Below, in pieces: positions 52,937 to 61,700 of a stretch of DNA of 64,000 nucleotides (its first letter is position 1; each line of letters opens with the position of its first letter). The stretch comes from Myxococcus eversor (GTDB lineage Bacteria; Myxococcota; Myxococcia; Myxococcales; Myxococcaceae). The stretch is from positions 146,164 through 210,163 of the forward strand of contig NZ_JAAIXY010000022.1 of the NCBI RefSeq assembly GCF_010894455.1, in the 5' to 3' direction. The position numbers and the translations under genes are program-made. The notes beneath the pieces are model-generated. The model worked only from the letters and a program-made list of their open reading frames with translations. It did not search any database and was not told the DNA's origin.

Positions 52937-54229
52937 ATGCGAGCCATCCTCACCAACTTCGGAACCCTCGGCGACATCCAGCCCTTCGTGGCGCTGGCGG
53001 TCGAGCTGAAGCGTCACGGACACCAGCCCGTGCTCGCCGCCGCGCCGTCGTACCGCGCGCTCGCCCGACAGCATGACGTCGACTTCATTCCGGTGGGCCC
53101 CGACCTGCGGGAAGCCCAGAGCGGCATCACCCAGGCGATGATGGGGAGCCCCGACGTCGTGCACTCCGCCGGCGGCATGCTCCAGCTCTTCCAGCCGCTC
53201 CTGGAGGCGCTGCCCCTCATGTTCCAGGACCTGCGCGCCGCGTGTCAGGGCGCGGACGTGCTCGTCAGCGGACGCGTCCAGCCCGTCGCGCGCATGGTGC
53301 ATGACCTGACGCACCTGCCTTTCGTCACGGTGCTGGTGGAACACAGTGGCAGCGGCGGCGGCAGCCCCGCCTTCCAGTTCGCCGTGCGCGGACTGGTCAA
53401 TCCCCTGCGCGAGGCCCACGGCCTTCCGCCGCTCGACAACCCGCTGGTGGATGGCCTGTCGAATCAACTGGTGCTCACCGCGCTGAGCCGGCACGTGCGG
53501 CCTCCCGCCTCGGACCTGCCCCCGCACCACCACACGGTCGGGTACTGCCTTGTCGACGAGCCGGCCTTCACTCCGGACGCGGAGCTGGCCTCGTTCCTCG
53601 CCGAGGGCGAGCCGCCCGTCTGCATCACCTTCGGCAGCATGACCCACGCGGACCCGGCGGCGCTGACGGACACGCTGGTAGCCGCCACGGTGCGCGCGGG
53701 GCGACGGGCACTCATCCAGCACGGATGGAGCGGCCTGGGCCAGCGCGCCCTCCCTCCGACGGTGCGGGCCCTGGGACAGGTGCCGCACTCCTGGCTCTTC
53801 TCGCGCGTGTCGTGCGTGGTGCACCACGGCGGAGCGGGCACCACGGGCGCGGCGTTCCGGGCGGGCGTCCCGCAGGTCGTGGTGCCGCACACGTATGACC
53901 AGTTCACCTGGGGCGAGGTCGTCCAGCAGCAGGGCTGCGGGGGCGCGGCGCTGCCGATTGGTGAGCTGAGCACGGAGCGACTCGGGGACGCGTTGAGCGC
54001 GGTGCACGCTCGCGCGGATATCCAGGCGTCCGCGGCGCGGCTGGGAGAACAGCTCCGCGCGGAGCACGGAACGATGAAGGCGCGTCAGCTCCTCGAGGAC
54101 CTGGTCCGACGAGTGGGGCTGGCCACGGACTCGAAGGCCGAGGACGAGGCGGACGCGGAAGACGAGGGGCGGCAACAGCGTCGCAAGTCGGCGCTGAAGC
54201 AGCAACGGGCGAGGAAGGTCGAAACTTGA
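52937..54229 (+). CDS. UGT-type glycosyltransferase
   Basis: 430 residues from ATG 52937, placed between two PKS genes (38 bp and 20 bp gaps). It has the GT-B fold of family 1: N-terminal GTLGDIQPFVALAVELKRHG, with Asp where many relatives have His, as in sterol- and macrolide-type UGTs, and the sugar-nucleotide signature VHHGGAGTTGAAFRAGVPQ...HTYDQFTWGE near 294-330. It would transfer a sugar from an NDP-sugar to a hydroxyl of the product. The last 35 residues are atypical for the family: an acidic linker and then RQQRRKSALKQQRARKV, closely like the tails of the NRPS and PKS1/PKS2 proteins. This suggests it docks on the assembly line. No sugar-biosynthesis genes are nearby. Confidence 0.9.
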   Translation: MRAILTNFGTLGDIQPFVALAVELKRHGHQPVLAAAPSYRALARQHDVDFIPVGPDLREAQSGITQAMMGSPDVVHSAGGMLQLFQPLLEALPLMFQDLRAACQGADVLVSGRVQPVARMVHDLTHLPFVTVLVEHSGSGGGSPAFQFAVRGLVNPLREAHGLPPLDNPLVDGLSNQLVLTALSRHVRPPASDLPPHHHTVGYCLVDEPAFTPDAELASFLAEGEPPVCITFGSMTHADPAALTDTLVAATVRAGRRALIQHGWSGLGQRALPPTVRALGQVPHSWLFSRVSCVVHHGGAGTTGAAFRAGVPQVVVPHTYDQFTWGEVVQQQGCGGAALPIGELSTERLGDALSAVHARADIQASAARLGEQLRAEHGTMKARQLLEDLVRRVGLATDSKAEDEADAEDEGRQQRRKSALKQQRARKVET

Positions 54230-54249
54230 GCGGGACTTTGGAGAGAGAC

Positions 54250-57200
54250 ATGGCCACGGATTCATCCAGCGCGGACACCACGGGGTTGGAGATCGCCGTC
54301 GTCGGCATGGCGGGGCGCTTCCCGGGTGCACGTGACTTGGAGGCGTTCTGGCGCAACCTGCGGGACGGCGTGGAGTCCATCAGCTTCCTGACGGACGCGG
54401 AGCTGGAGGCGAGCGCGCTCGACACGGCCGCCATCCGCTCGGACCCGAACTACGTGAAGGCCGCCGCCGTCCTGGAGGACGCGGACCTGTTCGACGCGGG
54501 CTACTTCGGCGTCACCCCCAAGGAAGCGGAGGTGATGGACCCGCAGCAGCGCGTCTTCCTGGAGTGCGCCGTGGAGGCGCTGGAGAACGCGGGCTACGAC
54601 GCCGAGCGCTTCAAGGGTCGCATCGGCGTGTACGCCGGAGCGCGCACGGACACGTACGTCTTCAACCTCTTCTCCAATCCCTCCGCGCTCGGCGGGTTGG
54701 ACCCGTTCGAGATTGGCCTGGGCAATGACCTGGCCTTCCTCACCACGCGCGTGGCGCACCGCCTCAACCTGCGAGGCCCCGCGTACTCGGTGCACACCGC
54801 GTGCTCCACGGCGCTCGTCGCGCTGCACCTGGCGGGACAGGCCCTGCTCGCGGACGAGTGCCGGATGGCGATTGCCGGCGCCGTCGCCATCAACGTGCCG
54901 CAGAAGGTCGGCTACCTGTATCAGTACGGCGGCATCGCCTCGCCGGACGGCCACTGCCGCGCCTTCGACGCGAAGGCGGCGGGCACCATCTTCGGCAGCG
55001 GAATCGGCCTCGTCGTCCTCAAGCGGCTGGAGGACGCGCTGGCGGACGGAGACACCATCCACGCCGTCATCAAGGGCTCCGCCATCAACAACGACGGCGC
55101 CGTGAAGGCCAGCTTCACCGCGCCCAGCGTGCAGGGACAGGCCACCGTCATCAAGGACGCCCTCGCCGCGGCGGAAGTCCCCGCCGACACGATTTCCTAC
55201 GTGGAGACGCACGGCACGGGCACCGCGCTGGGAGACCCCATCGAGCTGCGCGCCTTGACGAAGGTGTTCGGCGCGAAGGCGAAGGGCCGTCGCACGGTGC
55301 CCATCGGCTCGGTGAAGACGAACGTGGGACACCTGGACGCGGCGGCCGGCAGCGCGAGCCTGCTCAAGGCCATCCTCGCGATGAAGCACCAGCAGGTCCC
55401 GCCCAGCCTCCACTTCGAGTCCCCCAACCCGCAGATCGACTTCGACAGCGGGCCCTTCTATGTGAACACCGCGCTCCAGCCCTGGCCGCGCGGCAGGACG
55501 CCCCGGCGCGCGGGCGTCAGCTCGTTCGGCATCGGCGGCACCAACGCCCACATCGTCCTGGAGGAAGCACCTCCCGCGCCCGCGGCTTCGACGGGCCGTC
55601 CGTGGGAGCTGCTGGTGTTGTCCGCGCGCAGCCATACCGCGCTCGACTCGGCCACCGCGCGGCTCGCGCAGCACCTGGAGACGCATCCGGAGCAGACGCT
55701 GGCGGATGTGGCGTACACGCTCCAGGTGGGCCGCAAGGCCCATGCGCACCGCCGCGTCCTGGTGGCGCGCGATGGACAGGATGCGATGCGGGTGTTGCGC
55801 ATGGCGGAGCCGCAGCGCGTGCTCTCCGGCACGCACGAGACGGGCAACCGCCCCGTGTCCTTCCTCTTCTCCGACGCCGGAGCGGAAGCTCCGTTGGAGT
55901 CGCTGTATCGCTCGGAGCCCGCGTTCCGCGCGGAGGTGGACGCGTGCGCGGAGCTGCTCCAGTCGCGGCTCGGCGTGGACCTGCGCGCCGTGCTGTATCC
56001 CGAGGACGGGAGCCGACCGGCCGTCTCCGGCGCGGTGACCGCCGCCGCGCGCTTCGTGGAGGCGTACGCCCTGGCGCGCCTGTGGATGTCGTGGGGTGTG
56101 CAGCCGGAGTCGATGCTGGGTGAAGGCATGGGCGCGTGGATCGCCGCCAGCCTCGCGGGCACGCTCCCGCTGGAGGAGGCCCTCTCCCTGACGATTGCCC
56201 GAGCCGAGGGGCGTGAGCTTTCACCGAACGCCGCGACGCTGAAGGCGCCGGAGGTGCCGCTCTACTCCCTGGCCACGGGAGCCCTGCTCACGTCCGCCGA
56301 GGCCACCCGCCCCGAGACGTGGAAGGACGCGACGAGCCGCGCGCCGCGTATGGACGATGCGCTGCGCGAGCTGGTGAAGGAGCCCTCTCGCGTCGTGCTC
56401 GCGATGGGGGCCGCGGGGCCGCTCGTCGAGAAGGCCCGCGCGCTGGCCGGGAGCACGGGGACTCGCTCCGTGCACGGCTGCCTGCCCGTGTCGGGGACGA
56501 ACCAGCCCGCGTCGGTGGCGGTGCTCGGCGCGCTGGGGCAGCTCTGGCTGGACGGTGTGGAGGTGGACTGGGAAGCCGTGAGCGAGGGCCGCGTCCTTCG
56601 CCGCGTGCCGCTGCCCGCGTACCCCTTCGAGCGTCAGCGCTACTGGGTGGCGCCGGGCTCGCGCGTCGAGGCCACGCAGGCCCAGGCGCCGCAGGGCAAG
56701 CTCGTGGACATGGCGGAGTGGTTCCACGCGCCCACGTGGCACCGCACTGCGCCCGTGGCCCTGGACCGCAAGGCCCTGGCCGAGCGTCGCTGCTGGGTCG
56801 TCTTCGTGGACGGCGTGGGCGTCGGCGAGGCGCTGTGCCGCCGCCTGGAGGAGGCTGGCCAGGACGTGGTGCGAGTGCGCCAGGGAAACTCCTTCATGCG
56901 GGACGCCGCGCGCCGGTATGCGGTGGATCCTCGCCTGCGCGGGGACTACGCCACGTTGTGGAAGGACCTGGCGGACCAGGAGCTGAGCCCGTCCGTGGTC
57001 GTCCACCTGTGGAGCCTCGCCTCGTCGGGCGAGGGCCTTCCGGGGCCCGAACTGTTCCGCAAGGTGCAGGACACGGGCTACTACAGCCTCCTGCACCTGG
57101 GACAGGCGCTCGCGCAGGGAGACACCTCCCGTCCCGTGCGCCTGGAGGTGGTGACGGACCGGCTGCATGACGTGGCGGGCGAGGGCAATGCCCTCCCGGA

Positions 57201-58620
57201 GAAGGCCACGCTGCTGGGGCCGTGCAAGGTGATTCCGCAGGAGCAGGAGCACGTCAGCACGCGCTGCATCGACCTGATTGCACCGGAGCCTCTTGGCGCC
57301 GGCGTGGAGAAGCTCGCGGAGCGGCTGGTCGCCGAGCTGAGTCAGCGCACGCGCGACGCCGTCGTGGCGTGGCGCGGAAACCACCGCTTCACGCAGACCC
57401 TTGCGCCGCTGCGGCTGGAGCACTCGGGCGAGGCGGCGGCTCCTCTGCGTGAGCAGGGCGTCTACCTCATCACCGGTGGCCTTGGCGCCGTGGGCCTGAT
57501 GCTCGCCGAGCACCTGGCCCAGACGCTCAAGGCCCGCCTGGCGCTCTTGGGACGCACCGCCCTGCCGGCGACGTCCGAGTGGGATTCGTATCTGGCCACG
57601 CATCCCGAGGACGACGCGGTGGCCCAGCGCATCCTCCAGGTGCGGAAGCTGGAGCGGCTTGGCGCGCAGGTGATGGTGGTGCGCGCGGACGTCGCGGACG
57701 CGGCGCAACTGGAGGCCGCGGTGGCGCAGGTGGAGGCCCGGTTCGGCGCGCTCAATGGCGTGCTCCACTGCGCGGGCGTCACGCATGGCCCATCGCTCTA
57801 CAACCCGCTGACGGAGATTGGCCGGGGCGAGTCGGAGACGCAGTTCGGTCCGAAGGTCTACGGCACCTACGCGTTGCAGGAGGTGCTGAGCACCCGCTCG
57901 GCGGATTTCGCCCTGCTCTTCTCGTCCAACGCCGCAGTCCTCGGTGGCCTCGGCTACCTGACCTACGCGTCCTCCAACCTCTTCATGGACGCCTTCGCGC
58001 AGGCCCACTCGGGAAGCACCGGGACGCGCTGGGTGAGCGCGTCGTGGGACCCCTGGCCGGAGGAGACGAAGCACAACCACGTGCGCACCAGCATGGACCA
58101 GTACGCCATGACGCCCCAGGAGGGCGCCGAGGCCGTCCGTCGTCTGGTGACGCTCGGCGTGGATGGCCACGTCGTCGTCGCCACGGGTGACCTGGCCCAG
58201 CGCTGGAAGTTGTGGATTCAGCGCGACACGTCCCAGCCCACCTCGGGTGCGCGCGCGGCTGGCAAGCCCCGTCGCGCGAAGACGCCCTTCGTGGCGCCCG
58301 CGAGCGAGCTGGAGAAGCAGCTCGCGGCCATCTGGCAGGAAGTCCTGGGCGTGGACTCCGTGGGACTGAACGACAACTTCTTCGACCTGGGCGGCCACTC
58401 GCTGCTCGCCACGCGCGTGGCCGGACGCCTGCGCACCCAGTTCGATTTCGACATTCCCCTGGCGAAGCTCTTCGAGGCCGCGACCGTGGCCTCCCTCGCG
58501 AAGCTGGTGGCGGACCACCAGACCGCGCTCGAAGAGGCCGCCAGTGACGCCGCGCTCGAGGAGCTGTCCAACCTCAGCGACGAAGAGATTGAAGCCGAGC
58601 TGGCCAGACGTTCGAGCTAG
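54250..58620 (+). CDS. type I PKS: KS-AT(degenerate)-KR-ACP
   Basis: 1456 residues from ATG 54250 with GGAGAGAG upstream; a TTG at 54226 would overlap the glycosyltransferase stop. The ketosynthase is complete (HTACSTAL, Cys near 184; ETHGTGTALGDP; NVGHLDAAAG). The acyltransferase region is about 90 residues shorter than in the neighbouring PKS: the GHSxG nucleophile motif reads GEGMGAW, the oxyanion GQGSQ reads DAGAE, and no HAFHS region is left, so it cannot load a unit. The ketoreductase is complete (TGGLGAVG; SSNAAVLGG...YASSN). The ACP Ser lies near 1381 (LGGHSLLAT). The acidic tail (LSDEEIEAELARRSS) differs from the basic tails upstream and probably docks to the following NRPS. An extender must come from another AT. 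Confidence 0.92.
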   Translation: MATDSSSADTTGLEIAVVGMAGRFPGARDLEAFWRNLRDGVESISFLTDAELEASALDTAAIRSDPNYVKAAAVLEDADLFDAGYFGVTPKEAEVMDPQQRVFLECAVEALENAGYDAERFKGRIGVYAGARTDTYVFNLFSNPSALGGLDPFEIGLGNDLAFLTTRVAHRLNLRGPAYSVHTACSTALVALHLAGQALLADECRMAIAGAVAINVPQKVGYLYQYGGIASPDGHCRAFDAKAAGTIFGSGIGLVVLKRLEDALADGDTIHAVIKGSAINNDGAVKASFTAPSVQGQATVIKDALAAAEVPADTISYVETHGTGTALGDPIELRALTKVFGAKAKGRRTVPIGSVKTNVGHLDAAAGSASLLKAILAMKHQQVPPSLHFESPNPQIDFDSGPFYVNTALQPWPRGRTPRRAGVSSFGIGGTNAHIVLEEAPPAPAASTGRPWELLVLSARSHTALDSATARLAQHLETHPEQTLADVAYTLQVGRKAHAHRRVLVARDGQDAMRVLRMAEPQRVLSGTHETGNRPVSFLFSDAGAEAPLESLYRSEPAFRAEVDACAELLQSRLGVDLRAVLYPEDGSRPAVSGAVTAAARFVEAYALARLWMSWGVQPESMLGEGMGAWIAASLAGTLPLEEALSLTIARAEGRELSPNAATLKAPEVPLYSLATGALLTSAEATRPETWKDATSRAPRMDDALRELVKEPSRVVLAMGAAGPLVEKARALAGSTGTRSVHGCLPVSGTNQPASVAVLGALGQLWLDGVEVDWEAVSEGRVLRRVPLPAYPFERQRYWVAPGSRVEATQAQAPQGKLVDMAEWFHAPTWHRTAPVALDRKALAERRCWVVFVDGVGVGEALCRRLEEAGQDVVRVRQGNSFMRDAARRYAVDPRLRGDYATLWKDLADQELSPSVVVHLWSLASSGEGLPGPELFRKVQDTGYYSLLHLGQALAQGDTSRPVRLEVVTDRLHDVAGEGNALPEKATLLGPCKVIPQEQEHVSTRCIDLIAPEPLGAGVEKLAERLVAELSQRTRDAVVAWRGNHRFTQTLAPLRLEHSGEAAAPLREQGVYLITGGLGAVGLMLAEHLAQTLKARLALLGRTALPATSEWDSYLATHPEDDAVAQRILQVRKLERLGAQVMVVRADVADAAQLEAAVAQVEARFGALNGVLHCAGVTHGPSLYNPLTEIGRGESETQFGPKVYGTYALQEVLSTRSADFALLFSSNAAVLGGLGYLTYASSNLFMDAFAQAHSGSTGTRWVSASWDPWPEETKHNHVRTSMDQYAMTPQEGAEAVRRLVTLGVDGHVVVATGDLAQRWKLWIQRDTSQPTSGARAAGKPRRAKTPFVAPASELEKQLAAIWQEVLGVDSVGLNDNFFDLGGHSLLATRVAGRLRTQFDFDIPLAKLFEAATVASLAKLVADHQTALEEAASDAALEELSNLSDEEIEAELARRSS

Positions 58621-58639
58621 CCCCCACCGAATTTCAGTC

Positions 58640-58663
58640 GGGCCGACGACCCCGTTTCGGCCC
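58640..58663 (+). promoter_or_regulatory. stem-loop in PKS3-NRPS2 gap
   Basis: GGGCCGA / TCGGCCC (7 bp, 10-base loop) in the 108-bp gap, the widest within the operon. It may tune read-through or protect an mRNA end. No promoter is evident. Confidence 0.3.
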
Positions 58664-58728
58664 CAGCAACCTTCCCCTCCGCCCTGGGTCATCCCAGCGA
58701 GCGGAGGCTCCGCAGTCGGAGTCCAGCA

Positions 58729-61700
58729 ATGAGCGGTAGCTCCAAGAATCTCGACAAGCTCACTCCCAAGCAGCGTGCGCTGTACGAATTGCTCCTCAAG
58801 GAGAAGAAGGGGCAGCTCCAGGCCGCCACGACGCAGGCGCTCGAGCGGACCATTCCGCGTCGCGCCGGAACCGAGCCCGCGCCTGCTTCATTCCCGCAGC
58901 AGCGCCTGTGGGTGGTGGACCAGCTCGAGGGCGGACAGGCCTTCGCGTACAACGTCCACATCACCGTGCAGTTCACCGGCGTGCTGGACATCCCGCTGCT
59001 GGCGCGGTGTGTGAACCAGGTGGTGCGGCGCCACGAGTCGCTGCGCACGGTGTTCGCCGCGAGGGACGACGGGCTCCCCGTGCAGATCGTCCTGCCGGAG
59101 CTGACGCTGACCATCCCCGTGGAGGACATCTCCCACCTGGGCAAGGCGGAGCAGGACGAGGAGGTGGAGCGCCGCACCAGCGAGGAGTCCCAGCGCCTGT
59201 TTGATCTGGCGCGTGGACCGCTGCTGCGCGGCAAGGTGCTGCGCCTGGGTCCCGACAACCACGTGGCCCTGGTCACCATGCATCACCTGGTGACGGACCG
59301 CTGGTCGCTGGGTGTCTTCGTTCGCGAGCTGATGACCTTCTACGCGGCGGAGGTCACGGGCCAGACGCCCGCGATTCCGGAGCTCGCCATCCAGTACTCC
59401 GACTTCGCGGAGTGGCAGCGCGAGCGGATGCAGGGTGAGCGGCTGCGCATCGAGCTGGACTTCTGGAAGCAACATCTGAAAACGCTGCCGGAGCCGCTGG
59501 AGCTGCCCACGGACCGGCCGCGTCCCGCCCGCCAGACGTACCGAGGCTCGCGTCAGTTCGTCACGCTTCCCGTCGCGCTGACGCGCGTGCTGAAGGAGGT
59601 CAGCCAGCAGGAAGGGGCCACCCTCTTCATGACGTTGCTGGCCACGTTCCAGACGTTGATGCACCGGCACTCGCGGCAGACGGACATCACCGTCGGCTCG
59701 CCCATCGCCGGTCGCAACGTGCCAGAGCTGGAGTCGCTGATCGGCTTCTTCGTCAACACCCTGGTCCTGCGCAATGACCTGGGCGGCGACCCCACCTTCC
59801 GCGAGCTGCTGCGTCGCGCGAAGGACGTGTGCATGGCGGCGTATGCGCACCAGGAGCTGCCCTTCGAGAAGCTGGTGGAGGAGCTGCAGCCTCCGCGGGA
59901 CTTGAGCCGTCACCCGCTGTTCCAGGTGATGTTCAGCTTCCAGAACACCCCGCGCCAGGACCTGTCGATGCCGGGGCTGCAGTCCACCTATCTGTTGGTG
60001 GACCCGGGCTCGGCGAAGTTCGACCTGCTGCTGGAGCTGCGCGAGGACCGGCCGGACGAGATCTTCGGCTGGCTGGAGTACAACACCGACCTCTTCGACG
60101 TCGCGACCATCCAGCGGCTGCGCGGTCACTTCTACACGCTGCTCGGAGCGGTGGCCGCCAACCCGGACACCCGCCTGTCCGAGCTGCCCCTCCTCACGAA
60201 CGAGGAGCACCATCAGCTCCTCGCCGACTTCCAGGGCGCGCAGGTGAAGTACCCGAGTGAGGCCACGCTTCACTCGCTCATCGAGTCGCAAGCGATGCGC
60301 ACGCCTTACTCGGAGGCCATTCGCTTCGAGGACAGCGTCCTCACCTACGCCCAGCTCGACTCGCGCTCCAACCAGCTCGCGCACCACCTGCGCTCGCTCG
60401 GTGCTCGCCCCGGCGTCCTCGTCGGTGTCTGCCTGGAGCGCTCGCTCGACCTCGTCGTCGCGCTGCTCGGCGTCCTCAAGGCTGGCGCCGCGTACGTGCC
60501 CCTGGACCCCGCGTATCCGCGTGAGCGCCTCGCCGGGATGCTGGAGGACGCCGACGCGCCTGTCCTCCTCACGCACGAGCACCTGAAGTCCGTTCTCCCC
60601 CCGCACGCCGCTCACGTGCTCTGCCTCGACTCCGAGTGGGACGCTGTCTCTCGCCGGCCCTCCTCTTCGCTCGAGTCGCTCGCCGGCCCGGACTCGCTCG
60701 CCTACGTCATCTTCACGTCCGGCTCCACGGGCCGCCCCAAGGGCGCCATGAATGCCCACTCAGGCGTCGTCAACCGCCTGCTGTGGATGCAGCAGCAGTA
60801 CGCCCTCACGGCGATGGACACGGTCCTCCAGAAGACTCCGTTCTCCTTCGACGTCTCCGTCTGGGAGTTCTTCTGGCCCCTCATGACGGGCGCTCGCCTC
60901 GTCCTCGCGAAGCCCGGTGGTCACCAGGACCCCGCCTACCTCGTGCGCCTCATCGCCGAGCAGCGCGTCTCCACGCTCCACTTCGTCCCCTCCATGCTCC
61001 GCGCCTTCCTCGAGGAGCCGGGCGTCGAGAAGCTCTCCGGTCTGCGCCGCGTCGTGTGCAGTGGTGAGGCCCTCACTTCGGACCTCGTGGCTCGCGCCCA
61101 TGCGCGCCTGCCTGCCTCCGCCGAGGTCCACAACCTCTACGGCCCCACCGAGGCCGCCGTCGACGTCTCCTTCTTCCACTGCGCTCGCGGCTCCTCTCGC
61201 TCCTCCATCCCCATCGGCAGGCCGGTCGCCAACACGCGCCTCTACGTCCTCGACCCCGACTCCCAGCCTTCTCCCGTCGGCGTCCCGGGCGAGCTCTTCA
61301 TCGGCGGCGTCCAGGTCGGCCTCGGCTACTGGCGCAAGCCCCACCTCACCGCTGAGCGCTTCATCCCCGACGCCTTCAGCGCCACTCCCGGCGCTCGCCT
61401 CTACCGCACCGGCGACGTCGCTCGCTGGCTGCCCGACGGCACTCTCGAGTACCTCGGCCGCTCCGACTTCCAGGTCAAGCTGCGCGGCTTCCGCATCGAG
61501 CTGGGTGAAGTCGAGGCCGCGCTTCGCTCGCTTCCCTCCATCTCCGATACCGTCGTCGTCGTCCGCGACGAGGCGCGTCTCGTCGCCTACGTCGTCTCCT
61601 CCGGTGATGTCGACGCCGCCGCACTCCGGGCCGCGCTCTCCCAGCGCCTGCCCGAGTACATGGTGCCCTCCGCCTTCGTCTTCCTCGACGCGCTCCCCCT

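Noticed and set aside
52864..53076. Small ORF at the PKS2-GT junction
   Set aside because: Overlaps the PKS2 end and the GT start in another frame; no ribosome site.
59280..59310. Possible inactive C domain in NRPS2 (HHLVTDRW)
   Set aside because: The catalytic HHxxxD is intact; only the following Gly is Arg, which is tolerated in active domains.
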